A stretch of DNA of 60,000 nucleotides from Bolinopsis microptera (Eukaryota; Ctenophora; Tentaculata; Lobata; Bolinopsidae), in NCBI RefSeq assembly GCF_026151205.1, contig NC_087082.1, positions 17,889,401 through 17,949,400 on the forward strand, in the 5' to 3' direction. Of the stretch, positions 40,501 to 53,950 are shown in pieces. The notes under the pieces are model-generated. The model had not been told where the DNA came from. It did not search any database and saw only the letters and a list, made by a program, of their open reading frames with translations. The position numbers and the translations under genes are program-made. Position 1 is the first letter of the stretch, and each line of letters starts with the position of its first letter.

Positions 40501-41022
40501 GGTGAAAAGGTCGCTACCCAAAGATAAACCAACACAGCTTAAACGTGTCGCTTCTGTGCTCTCGAAAGGATGTATAGTTTTTTAGAGGAGCCCCCTTTTG
40601 AACCCCTATTCTAAAAACCAAAGAACCCCCGCCCCAAAAATGGTCCCCCATACCATCAATGGTCCCCCCTTTTGGGAAACCTCAAAGTGTTGTGCTAAAA
40701 GAAAAAAGGGGAGCAATAATAAAATATCCTTTTTAAAGAGTTGGGGAAAAGTACCTTACGACTCTCAAAATTACGAAATCCCCCTAAAACCCCCCTTAAA
40801 ACCCTCGAAAAACAGATGTAGTACTCGAACTTTATTTACTGGTTTATTAAAAATTATTATAGAGACTTTTTTTATTTTCGTGAAATTGTAACGGTTAAAA
40901 TTTTTATTTTTTAAAAAATTCAGTTTTGTTAATTTTATTTATTTTTATTATTCTTGTATAGCCAAGACGAGTCCCTTAGTGTTCTCTTGGTAATTTCATG
41001 TTTAAACCCCGTTTAATCTGTT
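37577..41022 (+). mobile_element. 5'-truncated LINE inserted in a sushi repeat
   Basis: The clean part (37577-38340) encodes an endonuclease fragment: NSGGVCIGVHKSL, VNVYDSP, VILLGDFNARTG, then a frame change and VDYIAYP. From about 38345 the sequence is noisy. An RT segment is still readable near 39685 (LNIEKTQCVVFNTNSRTLN). The sushi sequence ATCACCCCTG (37567-37576) stops at the left border and resumes at about 41023 (ATCCCCCGCTGATG), which fits a target duplication blurred by the noise. Confidence 0.75.
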
Positions 41023-41030
41023 AATCCCCC

Positions 41031-41330
41031 GCTGATGTTCTTCAACTCTGGATCAAGTACACTGTTGAGTTTTTGGAGGGCACACTATATCAGGAGCTGC
41101 AAAATAACCTGCAAAGATAAACAAATTTTTTACTTTTTCCCAAAAATTTGGAAAAACTATATAGGGGCTGCAGAAAAAAAAACCCGCAAAAAAATAAACA
41201 ACTTTGACTTATCCAACATAGGGGCACACTTACGGGGGTGCAGAAAAAACCGCAAAAATGGACAACTTTTGGTTAGTCCAAAGGTCTTCAACAGTGTTTT
41301 AAACCCACCCTTTTCTGAAGAAAATTGCAA
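41031..41330 (+). pseudogene. Noisy sushi units after the LINE
   Basis: Recognisable sushi-unit words (CAACTCTGGATCAAGTACAC, TATATCAGGAGCTGC, TCTTCAACAGTGTT) in degraded sequence. At about 41325 the unit is cut within GCAACTAT and continues into the first copy of the Cys-rich exon array, which has the same word in GAAATGCAACTATTGT. The junction therefore shows 8-bp microhomology. Confidence 0.6.
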
Positions 41331-44300
41331 CTATTGTTGTGCACCCCCGCAACACTTTGACACTTATCTGCAAAATTCAAATAAAGCAACCTCCCCAAAA
41401 AGGGTCTTGGAAATTTTGTGCTTGCCGCGGCTGAAAAATTGCAACTATAAACTTGCCTAAAAACGACTTACTTGGGGAAAATTGGCTGCGGGCGAGTCTT
41501 GGGTTCAAAATGGCTTTGAACCCCGGGCCGGAGAGAATGGATTTAGCAGCAAACGCAGTTTACCTGCACGGGCATGTCCAGCTGACAAAAAAGGTGCCTC
41601 GGATAGGGAACCCAAAAAAGTGCCCGAAATGGGTAAGTTGTGTTTCCCAAAAATTGGGGGGACCCCGGGGTTCATCCCGAAATTATGTTAATTTAGAAAT
41701 GCAATAATGTGTGCGAATAAAATAGACTGAAATACGACGTCAACAAAACAAAGTTTAGTATTTGTAAATAATTTGGGTTTTTTACGTTTATGGGGGGGTC
41801 CATCCCAGTGCTCGAAGGAATTCCCGTGAATGAAATGCAAATATTGTATGTGAAACCCACCCGCAAACCCTTTGCACTTATCTGCAATATTCAAATAAAA
41901 ACGAACCCCTCCCTAAAAGGGTACTTCGAATCTTTAAAGGGTTTCCCGGGGCCTGAAAATTGCAACTATAAAATACTTTTAAACTGATATACTTGCAGAA
42001 AATTGTGTGCGGGGCCCGTATTGGATCAGGGCAAGTGGTGTCAACCTGTCCCGGAATCAATGGAGGGTTTTTCGCAAACCAGCTTCTACCTGCACGGCAT
42101 GCAGCTGCAAAGGGGAGCCTCTGGATGGAACAAGAAAGTGCTTTACATGGGTTTGTTGTTGTTTCCCAAAATTGGAGGGACCGAAGGGGGTTTTATCTGA
42201 AATTTAGTTATCTTAGAAAAACAATAAGTGTGCGAATAAAATAGATGAAAAAATGCGTCAACAAGCAAGTTTAGTATTTGTACAATAATTGTATTTTTTA
42301 AACGTTTTTTTGAGGTCCCATCACAGATGTCGAAGGAATTCCTGTGAAAAAAAATGCAAATATTGTATGTGAACACCCCCCGCACACACTTTGAACTTAT
42401 CCAATTTCAATAAAAAACGAAACCTCCCCAAAAAGGGGACTTGAAATTTTTGCTGTTGCCAGCGGCTGAAAATTGCAACTTAAATCTTGACTAAAAATCG
42501 GGTTACTTTCAGAAGATTGTGTTCGGGCCGTATCTGGATCAGTCAATGGTGTCAAACCGTCCGGCGGTCAAGGGTTTAGCAGCAAACGCAGTTTACTGCC
42601 GGCAAAGTCCAGCTGACAAGAGGTAGCCTTGGATGGAACCCAAAAAATGCCCCGACATGGAGAAAAATGTTTTTCTAAAATTGGGGGACCGAAAGGGGGT
42701 TCATCCTGAAATTTTGTTAATCTTAGAAAGCAATAATGTGTGCGAATAACATAGACTGAAATCTGACGTAACAACTAAAATTTGTTTTGTCAATAATTGG
42801 TTTTAAAAACTTTTTTTGAGGTCCCCTCACAGATGCTCGAAAGGAATTCCTTTGAAAGAAAAGAAAAATTTTAGTGAAACCACCCCCACACCTTTGCACT
42901 TATCTCAAAATTAAATAAAAACGAACCCCCCCTAAAAGGGTATTTGAATTTAAGCTGTTGCCAGCGGCTGAAACTTGAATATAAATAGAAAACCCCGACT
43001 TATTGAGAGTTGTGTTGCGAGCCGTATTTGGGCAGTCGGGCTGTAAAACCTGTCCGGAGATCAAAGGAGTTTAGCAGCAAAGCGCTTTCCTGCACGGAGC
43101 CGTGACAAAGGGTAGCCCCTGGATCAGGGAAAACAGGGGAAAAGGCCTGCCATGGAGTAAGTGTTTTTTCAAAAAATTGGAGGGACCCAAGGGGTTTATC
43201 CGAAATTTATGTTAAAACTTAGAAATGCAAAAATGTGGCGATAAACATGATGAAATACTGACTCAACAAGCAAAGTTTGTATTTGTCCTTAATTGGTATT
43301 ACTTACGTTTAGAGGTCCGAAGTGCTCGAAAGGAATTCTGTGAATGAATGCCTTTTGGGTTTTGAAAACACACCCCCCCACCCCCTTGACCTTTCTGCAA
43401 TATTCAAAAAAAAGCGAACCATCCTGGGTCTTCGAATCTAAACTGCTTGCCCCGCGGCGAAACTTGAATATAAAAAACTTGACAAACTCGACTATATTGC
43501 GAAGATTGTTTGGGGGCCGTTCTGGATCCCGTCAAGTGGCTGTCAAGCCTGTCCCCCGATCAATGGAGTTTAAGCAAACGCAGCTTCTCCCCCCCGGGAT
43601 GTCCGTGACAAAGAGGGAGCCCCCGGGGCAGGAAAAAAGAAGTGCTGACTGGGTAAGTTGTTGTTTTCCCAAAAAATTGGAGGGACCCCAAGGGGTTTTT
43701 CCTAAAAAATTTTTGTTAACTTAGAAAATGCAATAAAGTGTGCGAATAAAAATAGACTGAAAAATTGACGCAACAAGCAAAATTTAGTATTTGACAATAA
43801 TTTTGGTTTTTTCTATACGTTTTTGGGTCCCACCAAAATGCTCGAAAGGAATTCGTGAATGAAAACAAAAATTTGTATGTGAACACCCCCCCCACCCCTT
43901 TACAAATTTTTGCAATATTCAAAAAAAAGCGAACCATCCAAAAAAGGGGATTCGAAACTTAAAATGTTGCCCGCGGCTGAAAATTGAACTATAAATACTG
44001 ATAAATTTGCTATACTTGCAGAAGATTGTGTTTTCGGGCGTATTGGATCAGTCAGGGGCTGTCAAGCTGTCCCCCAGTCAATGGGGGTTTTTCAGCAAAG
44101 CAGCTTTTTACCTGCACGGGTGCAGCTACAAAAAAAGGTGCCCCTGGATAGGAACCGAAAGTGCCTGCACTGGGGGGAAGTTGTTGTTTTAAAAAATTTG
44201 GGGGACCCAGGGGTTCACCCGAAATTTTTGTTTTTCTTAGAAATGCAAAAATGTGTGGGGAATAAAATAGACTGAAATCTGACGTCAACAAGCAAAGTTT

Positions 44301-47300
44301 TGTATTTGTACAAAAGGTTTTTATACGTTTATGAGGTCCATCACAGTGCCGAAAAGGGTTCCCGTGAATGAAATGCAACATTGTTGTGAAACCCCCCCCG
44401 ACCCTTTGAACTTTTCCCCAAATTTAAAAAAAAAGCGAAAGATCCCTAAAAAGGGTACTTCGAATTTTAAGTGCTTTCCCCGGCTGAAACTTGAACTTAA
44501 ATACTTGATAAACTCGATTACTTGCAGAAGATTTTGTTGCGGGCCGTATTGGATCAGTCAAGTGGCGTCAAGCCTGTCCCCCGATCCAAAAGGGGGGTTT
44601 AGCGCAAAAGCGTTCTATGCACGGCATGTCCCCGCTGACAAAAAAGGGAGCCCCTGGAAAGGGGAAAACAAAGGGAAAATGCTGCAATGGAGTAAGTTTG
44701 TTGTTTCCCCAAAAATTGGAGGGACCCCAAAAGGGGGTTTATCCCGAAAATTTTGTTAAACTTAGAAATGCAAAATGTGTGCGAAAAAAAACATAGACTG
44801 AAATACTGCGTCAACAGCAAAATTTATATTTGTACAATAATTTGGGATTACTTAAAAGTTTATGGCTCCCCTCAGTGCTTTTGAAAGGAATTCTTGATGA
44901 AAATGAAAAATTGTAGTGAACACCACCCCCACACACTTTGCATTATCTGCAATATTCAAATAAAGCGAAACCCTCCCTAAAAAAAGGGGACTTGAATCTT
45001 AAGTTTGCCCGGGGGCTGAAACTTGCAACTATAAATCTTGGGGCTAAACTGACATACTTGCAGAGATTGTGTGCGGGCCCGTTTGGATCAGTCAAATGGC
45101 TGTCAAACCCGTCCGGAGCATGGAGTTTTTTGCAGAAACGCAGCTTTACTGAGGCATGTTTAGCTGACAAAGAGGTAGCCCTTTGGTCAGGAAAACAAAA
45201 AAAGTGGTGTGGGTAAGTTTTTTGTTTCCTAAAAATTGGGGGACCGAAGGGGTTTTATCCCGAAATTTATGTTAATTTAGAAATGCAATAATGTTGCGAA
45301 AAAAAATTTGACTGAAATATACGTCAACAAGCAAAGTTTGTTTTTGTACAATATTGGTTTTTATATACGTTTTTTTAGGTCCCCTCAAGTGCTCGAAAGG
45401 AATTCCTGTGAAAGAATGCAACTTTGTATGTGAACACCCCCCGCACCACTTTGACCTTATCGCAATATTCAAATAAAAGCGAAAACCCTCCTAAAAGGGT
45501 ATTGAATTTAAGCTGTTGCAGCGGCTGAAAAATTGCAAAATTAAAAAACTTGACTAAACTCGACTAACTTGCAGAAGATTGTGTTTCGGGCCGTATTGGG
45601 TCAGTCAAGTGGTGTCAAAGTGTCCAGATCAATGGAGTTTGCAGCAAAAAGCAGCTTTACCTGAGGAATTTTTCCAGGGACAAAAAGGGAGCCCCTGGGT
45701 GGAACACAAGAAAGTGCCTGCACTGGGTAAATTTGTTGTTTTCTAAAAATTGGGGGACCGAAGGGGTTCATCTGAAATTTTTGTTAATCTTAGAAAAGCA
45801 AAATGTGTGCGAATAAAAAAAGATGAAATTTCTGGTCAACAAGCAAAGTTTAGTATTTGTACAATAATTGGTTTCTTTTACGTTTTTTGAGGGCCCTCAA
45901 GATGCTCGAAAGGAATTCCCGTGAATAAATGAAATTTTGTATGTGAAACCCGAACACTTTGACATTTCTGCAATATTCAAAAAAGGAACCATCCTAAAAG
46001 GGTCTTCGAATCTTAAGTCTTGCCCCGCGGCTGAAAATTTGAAAATATAAAAACTTGAATAAATCGCTATACTTTTCAGAAGATTTGTTGGGGCCCCTAT
46101 CTGGAACGTCAAGTGGCTGTCAAGCCTGTCCGCAGAAACAAAGGAGTTTGCGCAAAACGCAGCTTTACCTGCAGGCAGTCCAGCTGACAAAGAGGGTCCC
46201 CGGGGAATCGGAAACCCAAAGAAAGTGCCTGCACATGGGGTAAATTGTTTTTTCCCAAAAATTGGGGGGGGACCGAAGGGGTTATCCTGGAAAATTTTGT
46301 TAAACTTGAAATGCAATAGTGTGCGAAAAAAAAAGAGAAAAACTGACGTCCCACAAGCAAAGTTTAGATTTTGTCAAAAATTGGTATTATCAAAGTTATG
46401 AGCTCCCCTCAAGTGCTCGAAGGGAAATTTCCGTGAATGAAATGCAATATTTTAGTGAACACCACCCGCACCACTTTGGGCATTATCCAATATTTAAATA
46501 AAAGCGAACCATCCCAAAAGGGTAATTCGAATCTTAAGCTGCTTTCCAGCGGCTGAAATTTCAAACTATAAAACTTGGGCCCAACCGCCCATACTTGCAA
46601 AGGGTTGTGTTGCGGGCCAGTATCGGATCGTTTTAAATGGGCAAGCCCTGTCGGCAGATCAAAGGGGTTTAGCAGCAAACGCAGCTTCTACCTGCACGGC
46701 ATGTCCCGCTGCAAGAGGAGCTCTGGCCGGAAAAAGAAAATGCCGCCAATGGAGTAAGTTGTTGTTTCCCCAAAAATTGGGGGGACGAAGGGGTTTTTCC
46801 TGAAATTTATGTTAATTTAGAAAACATAAATGTGTGCCCAATAAAATAGACTGAATACTGACGTCAAAAGCAAAGTTTAGTATTGTACAATAAATTGGTA
46901 TTACTTACGTTTATGAGGTCCATCAAGAGCCGAAAGGATTCCTGTGAATGAAAGCAACTATTGTTGTGAAAACCACCCCCCCACAACTTTGAAATTTTTT
47001 GCAAATTTAAAAAAAAGCGAAACCCTCCCCTAAAAGGGTCTTCGAAAACTTAAAGCTGCTTGCCCCCCGGGCCCGCTGAAACTTGCAATTATAATATTTA
47101 CTAAATGACTTACTTGCAGGAGTTTTTGCGGGCAGTATCGGATAGTCAAGGGCTGTCAAGGCTGTCCACAGATCAATGGAGTTTGCCGCAAAAGCAGTTT
47201 ACCTGCCGGGAGTCCCGCGCAAAGGGTAGCCCCCGGATCGGCACAAGAAAAATGCCTTTCACATGGAGTAAAATTGTTGTTCTAAAAAATTTGGGGGGAC

Positions 47301-50300
47301 CCCAAGGGGGTTTATCCCAAAATTTTGTTAACAGTAAAAGCAAAAATGTGTCGTAAAAAAATGACTGAAATATGGGCGTCAAACAAGGCAAAGTTTAGTA
47401 TTGTCAATAATTGGTTTTCTATAGTTTTTAATGGGTCCTCAATGCCGAAAGGAAAATTCCCGTGAATGAAATGCAACTATTGTTGTGAACACCACCCCCC
47501 ACACTTTGACATTATCTGAAAATTCAAAAAAAAGCGAAAAACCTCCCTAAAAGGGGACTTCGAAACTTGGTTGCCCGCGGCTGAAAATTGCAATATAAAT
47601 ATTGACTAAACTCGACTATACTTGAGAAAGATTGTGTTGGGGCCAGTATCGGATCAGTCAAGGGCTGCAAACCCGTCACCAGATCAAAGGGGTTTAGCGA
47701 AAGCAGCTTTCTGCAGGCATGTCCAGCTGCAAAAGGTGCCCGGCAGGAACACAAGAAAAAGCTGCCATGGGGTAAGTTGTTGTTTCCTAAAAATTGGGGG
47801 ACCCCAAGGGGTTCATCCTAAAATTTTTTGTTAATTTAGAAATGCAATAATGGTGCGAATAAAAATAGACTGAAATCTGACGTCAACAAGCAAAGTTTTG
47901 TATTTGTTATTTAAAAGGTATTTATATTTATGGGTCCCCCAATGCTCGAAAGGAATTCCCGTGAAAGAAATGCAATATTTTATGGAACCACCCCCACACA
48001 CTTTTCATTTCCCTATTCAAAAAAAAAGCGAAACATCCCTAAAAGGGTACTTCGAATTTAAGCTGTTGCCAGCGGGGTGAAACTTGCAAATTTAAAAAAT
48101 TTATAAACTCCATACTTGAGGATTGTGTTGCGGGCCGTATTGGACAGCAAGTGGCGTCAAAACCTGTGGAGATCAATGGGTTAGCAGCAAACGCAGTTCT
48201 CCTGCACGGATGTCCAGCTGACAAGAGGTCCTCTGGACGGAACCAGAAAGGCCTCCATGGGGTAAGTTGTTGTTTCCCAAAAATTTGGGGGACGAAGGGG
48301 TTCATCCCGAAAATTTTTTAATCTTAGAAATGCAAAAAATTTGGCGAAAAAAAACATAGATGAAAAATGGTCAACAAGCAAGTTTAGTATTTGTAAATAA
48401 TTGGGGATTATATACGTTTATGAGGGCCCATCCAGTGCTCGAAAGGAATTCCTGTGAATGAAAAAGCAACTATTTTATGTGAACCCCCCGCAAACCCCCT
48501 TTGACATTCTGCAAAATTTCAAATTAAAACGAAACCCTCCCTAAAAGGGTACTTCCCAACTTAAGCGCTTGCCAGCGGCCTGAAACTTGCAACTAAAATT
48601 TTTACTAAACTCGATATACTTGCAAAGGGTTGTGTTGCGGGCCGTTTTTTGGATAGTAAGTGGCTGTCAAGCCTGCCACCCCATCAATGGTTTAGCAGCA
48701 AAAAACAGCTTTCCTGACGGATGTCCCGCTGACAAAGAGGTAGCCCTGGATCAGGAAACCCAAGAAAGTGCCTGTGGGTAAATTTGTTGTTTCCTAAAAA
48801 TTTGGGGGACCCCAAGGGGTTCATCTAAAAATTTTTGTTAAACTTAGAAAAGCAATAAGGGCGAATTAAAAAAATAGCTGAAATACTGAGTCAACAAACA
48901 AAATTTTTTATTTGTCCCTAATTGGTATTTCTATACGTTTATGGGGTCCCCTCAAGATGCTCGAAAGGAATTCCCGTGAATGAAATGCAACTTTTTTGTG
49001 AAAACCCCCGCCCAAAATTTGACAATCTGCAAATTCAAAAAAAAGCAAAAAAACCCTCCCAAAGGGTATTGAATCTTAAGTGTTGCCCGCCTGAAAACTT
49101 GAACTATAAAACTTGACTAAACTATTATTGCAGAAGAGTGTTGGGGGGCCGTATTGAAACAGTCAAGGGGCTGTCAAGCCCGCCGGCGATCAATGGAGTT
49201 TTGAGCAAACGCAGCTTTTACCTGACGGCATGTCCGTGACAAGAGGTGCCCCCGGGGCAGGAAACCCCAAGAAAGTGCCTCTGCCCCGGAGTAAGTGTTG
49301 TTTCTAAAAATTGGAGGGACGAAGGGGTTCTCCTGAAATTTAGTTTAATCTTTTTGAAAAAGCAATAATGTGTGGAATAAACATAGATGAATCTGACGTC
49401 AAAAAGCAAATTTTTTTTTTGTACAAAAATTGGGATTACTTAGTTTTTGGCTCCCCCCAGATGTCGAAAGGAATTTGTGAATGAAATGCAACTATTTTAT
49501 GTGAAAACCCCCCGCACCACTTTGAACTTATCCAATTTTCAAAAAAAAAAAAGCGAAACCTCCCTAAAGGGTACTTGAAATTTTGTGCTTGCCCGCGGTG
49601 AAAACTTGGAAAATTAAATACTTTACTAAACCGACTATAATTTCAGAAGATTGGTTTCGGGCCAGTATTGGTCGTCAAAATGGCTGTCAAGCCCCGCCCG
49701 GGAGGGAAAACCCATGGAGTTTAGAGCAAAAAAGCGCTTCTCCTGCACGGCCTGTCCAGCGACAAAAGAGGTGCCTCGGATGGAACCCAAAAAAGTGCCT
49801 GACATGGGTAAATTGTTTTCCCAAAATTGGGGGGCCGAAAGGGGTTATCCGAAATTTATGTTAATTTTGAATGCAAATGGTGCGAATAAATAGACTGAAA
49901 TATGACGTCAAAAAGCAAAGTTTGTTTTTTTTACAAAAATTGGTATTTTGTTTATGAGGGCCCATCACAGATGCCCAAAGGAATTCCTGGATGAAATGAA
50001 AATTGTTTTGTGAAAACCCACCCGCACACCTTTTTTACATTATCGCAAATTTTAAAAAAAAAAGCGAAACATCCCCAAAGGGTACTTGAAATTTAAACGT
50101 TGCCAGCGGGTGAAACTTGCAACATAAAATATGACTAAAAATGACTATATTGAGAAGATTGTGTTTGGGGGCCGATCTGGAAACAGTCAAGGGCTGTCAA
50201 GCCCGCCCCAGTCAAAGGAGTTTAGCAGCAAAAGCAGCTTTATGACGGATGTCCAGTGACAAAAGGGCTTGGTCGGAAAAACAAGAAAAAGCCCGCCCTG

Positions 50301-53300
50301 GAGTAAAATTGTTGTTCCCAAAAAATTGGGGGACCCAAGGGGGGGCATCCAAAATTTATGTTTATCTTAGAAATGCAAAATGGTGCGAATAAACATAGGG
50401 CTTTAAAAAAGCGTCAAAAGCAAAGTTTGTTTTGTACAAAAATTTGGGATTAATAGTTTTTAGGTCCCCTCAAGATGCTCGAAAAAGGAATTCCTGTGAA
50501 TGAAATGCAATATTTTATGTGAAAAACCCCCCGCACCCAAATTTTACATTATCTGCAATATTCAAAAAAAAGCAACCATCCCCAAAAGGGACTTCGAATC
50601 TTAAGCGTTTTCCAGCGGCTGAAAATTGCAATATAAAAAACTTGCTTTAAAATCGACTTTACTTGCAGAAGATTGTTGGGGCCCGTATTGATCAGTCAAG
50701 GGCTGTCAAGCCTTCCCAGATCAATGGGTTTGCAGCAAAAAGCAGCTTCACCTGCACGGCATGTCCCGTGACAAAAAAGGTAGCCCCCGGTCAGGAACCA
50801 AGAAATGCTGCACAGGAAATAAGTGTTGTTTCCCAAAAAAAAGGAGGGACCCCCAAGGGGGGTTTATCCTGAAATTTTTTGTTAATTTAGAAATGCAATA
50901 TGTGTGCGAATAAAATGATGAAATCTGCGTCAAAAAGCAAAGTTTAGTTTGTACAATTATTGGTTTACTATGTTTATGGGTCCCCTCCAAAACTCGAAGG
51001 AATTCCTGTGAAAAGAATGCAATATTTGTGAAACCCCGCACACCTTTGGCATTTTTTTGCAAATTCAAAAAAAAAGCGAAACCATCCCTAAAAGGGTACT
51101 TCGAATCTTAGGTTGCGCGGCTGAAATTGCAAAAATAAATACTTGATAAAAAGACTATCTTGCGAAGATTGGTTGCGGGGCCCGTTTGGATCGTCAAGTG
51201 GTGTCAAAATGTCCCCAGTCAATGGGGTTTTCAGCAAACGCGCTTCTCTGCAGGCATGTCCAGTGAAAAAAGAGGGGCCCCGGACGGAACACAAGAAAGT
51301 GCTGCAATGGAGGGAAGTTGTTGTTTTCCTAAAAATTTGGGGGGACCGAAAGGGGTTTCCCAAAAATTTTGTTTTTTTGAAAAGCAATAATGTGTGCGAA
51401 TAAACCCTGACTGAAAAAAATGACGTCAAACAAGCAAAAAATTTAGTATTTGTACAATAATTGGTATTATTTTACGTTTTGAGGTCCATCAAGTGCTGAA
51501 AAGGAATTTTTGTGAATGAAAAGCAAATATTGTTGTGACCCACCGACCACTTTGACACTTATCGCAATATTCCAATAAAAGCGCCATCCCCAAAAAGGGG
51601 CTTCGATCTTAAGTGTTTTCCAGGGTGAATTTTAACTATAAATTTCTTGACTAAAATCGATATCTTGCAGAAGATTGTGTTGGGGCGTATCTGGGTCAGT
51701 CAAGGGCTGTCAAGCCTGTCCACGATCATGGAGTTTAGCAGCAACGCAGTTTTACTGCCGGCATGCGTGAAAAGGGTAGCCCCCCGGATCAGGACCAAAA
51801 AAATGCCCCGCACTGGAGTAAGTTGTTGTTTCCCAAAATTGGAGGGACCCAAGGGGTTATCCTGAAATTTATGTTAATTTAGAAATCAATAATGTGTGGA
51901 AAAAACTAGAGAAAAACTGCGTAAAAAAGCAAAAGTTTGTATTTGTACAATAATTTTGGGATTACTATACGTTTATGAGGTCCCATCACAGATGCTCGAA
52001 AGGAATTCCCGTGAAGAAATGCAACTATTGTATGTGAACCCCCCGCCACACTTTGAATTTCTGCAATATTCAAATAAAAGCGAAAACCCCCCAAAAAAAG
52101 GGTACTTTTGAATCTTAAAATGTTGCCAGGGCTGGAAACTTTCAAATTAAATACTTGACTAAAATCGACCTTTCTTGCAGAAGATTGTGTTGCGGGCCAG
52201 TATTGGATCAGAAGTGGTGTAAGCTGCCCGGGGATCAATGGAGTTTTGCAGCCAAAAAGCAGCTTTACCCGCAGGCATGTCCCCGCTGCAAAAGGAGCCC
52301 CCGGTCAGGAAACCCCAAGAAATGCCTGCACAGGAGTAAGTTGTGTTTCCCAAAAATTGGGAGGGCCCAAGGGGTTATCCCGAAATTTATGTTAAATTTT
52401 GAAATGAAATGTGTGCGATAAACTTTTTAGACTGAAAATACTGACGTAAAAAGAAAAGTTTAGTATTTTTTCATATTGGTTTACTATACGTTTAGGTCCC
52501 CTCACAGTGCTCGAAAGGGAATTTTTGTGAGAAATGAACTATTGTTGTGAAACACCACCCCCACACACTTTGACATTATCCCAAAATTCAAATAAAAGCG
52601 AACCCTCCTAAAAAGGGGATTTGAATTTAATGTTGCCCGGCTGAAACTTGCAAACTATCCTACTGCCCAAATCGACTATATTGCAGAAGATTGTGTGCGG
52701 GCATATTGGATCGTCAAGTGGCTGCAAGCCCGTCCGGGGTCAATGGGGTTTTGCAGCAACGCGTTTTCTGCCGGCATGTCCAGCTGCAAAGGGTGCCTTG
52801 GATAGGAAAAACAGAAAGTGCTGACATGGAGTGTTTTTGTTTCCCAAAAAAATTGGAGGGGCCCAAGGGGTTCTCCCGAATTATGTTAATTTGAAAGCAA
52901 TAAAGTGTGCGAATAAACATAGACTGAAAACTGCGTCAACAAGCAAAGTTTGATTTTTTTACAAAATTGGGTTTTTCTATACGTTTTTGGGTCCATACAG
53001 ATGCCGAAAGGGAAATTCCTGTTTAAATGAAAGCAACTATTGTATGTGAACCCCCCGCACACACTTTGAACCCTTTCCAATATTCAAAAAAAAGCGAACC
53101 ATCCCTAAAAAAGGGGACTTCGAAACTTTGCTTCTCCCCCCCGGGGAAAATTGAGTTCTTAAAAACTTGACCCAAAACCCCACTTACTTGAGGTTGTGTT
53201 GCGGGCCGTATTTGGGCAGTCAACGGTGTGAACCCCGTCCCCCCCGATGAAAAGGACTGAAACAGCAAAAACCAGCTTCTCCTGCTTTGGGTGCCAGTGG

Positions 53301-53950
53301 CAAAAAGGGGGAGCCGTGGTCAGGCATCACAAAGGCCCGCCCGGGAAGTTGTTGTTTTCCCAAAAAAAAAAGGGGGGGCCCGGGGTTCATCTGATTTTTG
53401 TTAAACTTAGAAAAAGCAAAAATTTGGCGAATAAAAAATTAAGAGGGAAATACTGACGTTTAACAAGCAAAGTTTGTATTTGTACAATTAAATTTATTTA
53501 TATACGTTTTTGAGGTCCCTCACAGTGCTCGAAAGGAATTCCCGTGATGAAAAGCAACTATTGTATGGAAAAAACCCCCCGCACACACTTTTCAAATTAT
53601 CCAATATTTTAAATAAAAGCGAAAACCCTCCCTAAAAGGGTACTTCGAAAACTTAAGCTGTTGCCAGCGGCTTTAAAATTGCAACTATAAATACTTGACT
53701 AAACTGACTTACTTGCAGAAGATTGTGTTGCGGGCCAGTATCTGGGTTTGTCAAGTGGCTGTCAAGCCCGTCCGGCAGATCAATGGGTTTAGCAGCAAAA
53801 AGCAGCTTCTACGCCGGCATGTCCAGCTGACAAAAGAGGTAGCCCCTTGGATCGGCACAAGAAAATGCCTGCACTGGGTAAGTTGTTGTTTCCTAAAAAT
53901 TGGAGGGACCCCAAGGGGTTCATCCTGAAATTTTGTTAATTTTTGAAATG
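41330..53950 (+). repeat. Tandem array of about 25 exon-bearing 510-bp units
   Basis: Each unit has roughly 350 bp of intron-like DNA and one 160-bp exon between TTGCAG and GTAAGT. Exon starts lie near 41474, 41999, 42511, 43010, 43499, 44020, 44525, 45061, 45576, 46078, 46599, 47119, 47626, 48119, 48628, 49134, 49644, 50155, 50667, 51161, 51669, 52179, 52685, 53190 and 53719. Average spacing is 510 bp. Constant intron landmarks include GCTCGAAAGGAATTC, CACACACTTTGACATTATC and GACGTCAACAAGCAAAG. Copies differ by scattered small indels and homopolymer changes that look technical. The array is flanked by sushi fragments on both sides. Confidence 0.85.
53719..53877 (+). CDS. Cys-rich ephrin-receptor/GCC2-GCC3-like exon (best-preserved unit)
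   Basis: This is the cleanest of about 25 exon copies. Comparing units, the module reads DCVAGQYLDQSSGCQACP, then DQWSLAANAASTCTACP and SGTQESACTW, with six Cys spaced C-x11-C-x2-C-x14-C-x2-C-x16-C. This resembles ephrin-receptor-like (GCC2_GCC3) modules of secreted and cell-surface proteins. The acceptor TTGCAG and donor GTAAGT leave a phase 1-1 exon, so copies can be added or skipped without changing frame. Even here a few indels break translation. The exons probably belong to the peptidase-lectin-sushi gene, as they share its strand and phase and are flanked by its sushi repeats; that link is inferred. Confidence 0.65.

Noticed and set aside
41453-53928. Many short ORFs on both strands in the noisy array
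   Set aside because: They are random frames through indel-rich sequence. Only the shared Cys-rich exon pattern is supported across units.
41330-53950. CRISPR array or simple satellite
   Set aside because: The period is 510 bp, each unit contains a splice-bounded coding exon, and the context is eukaryotic.
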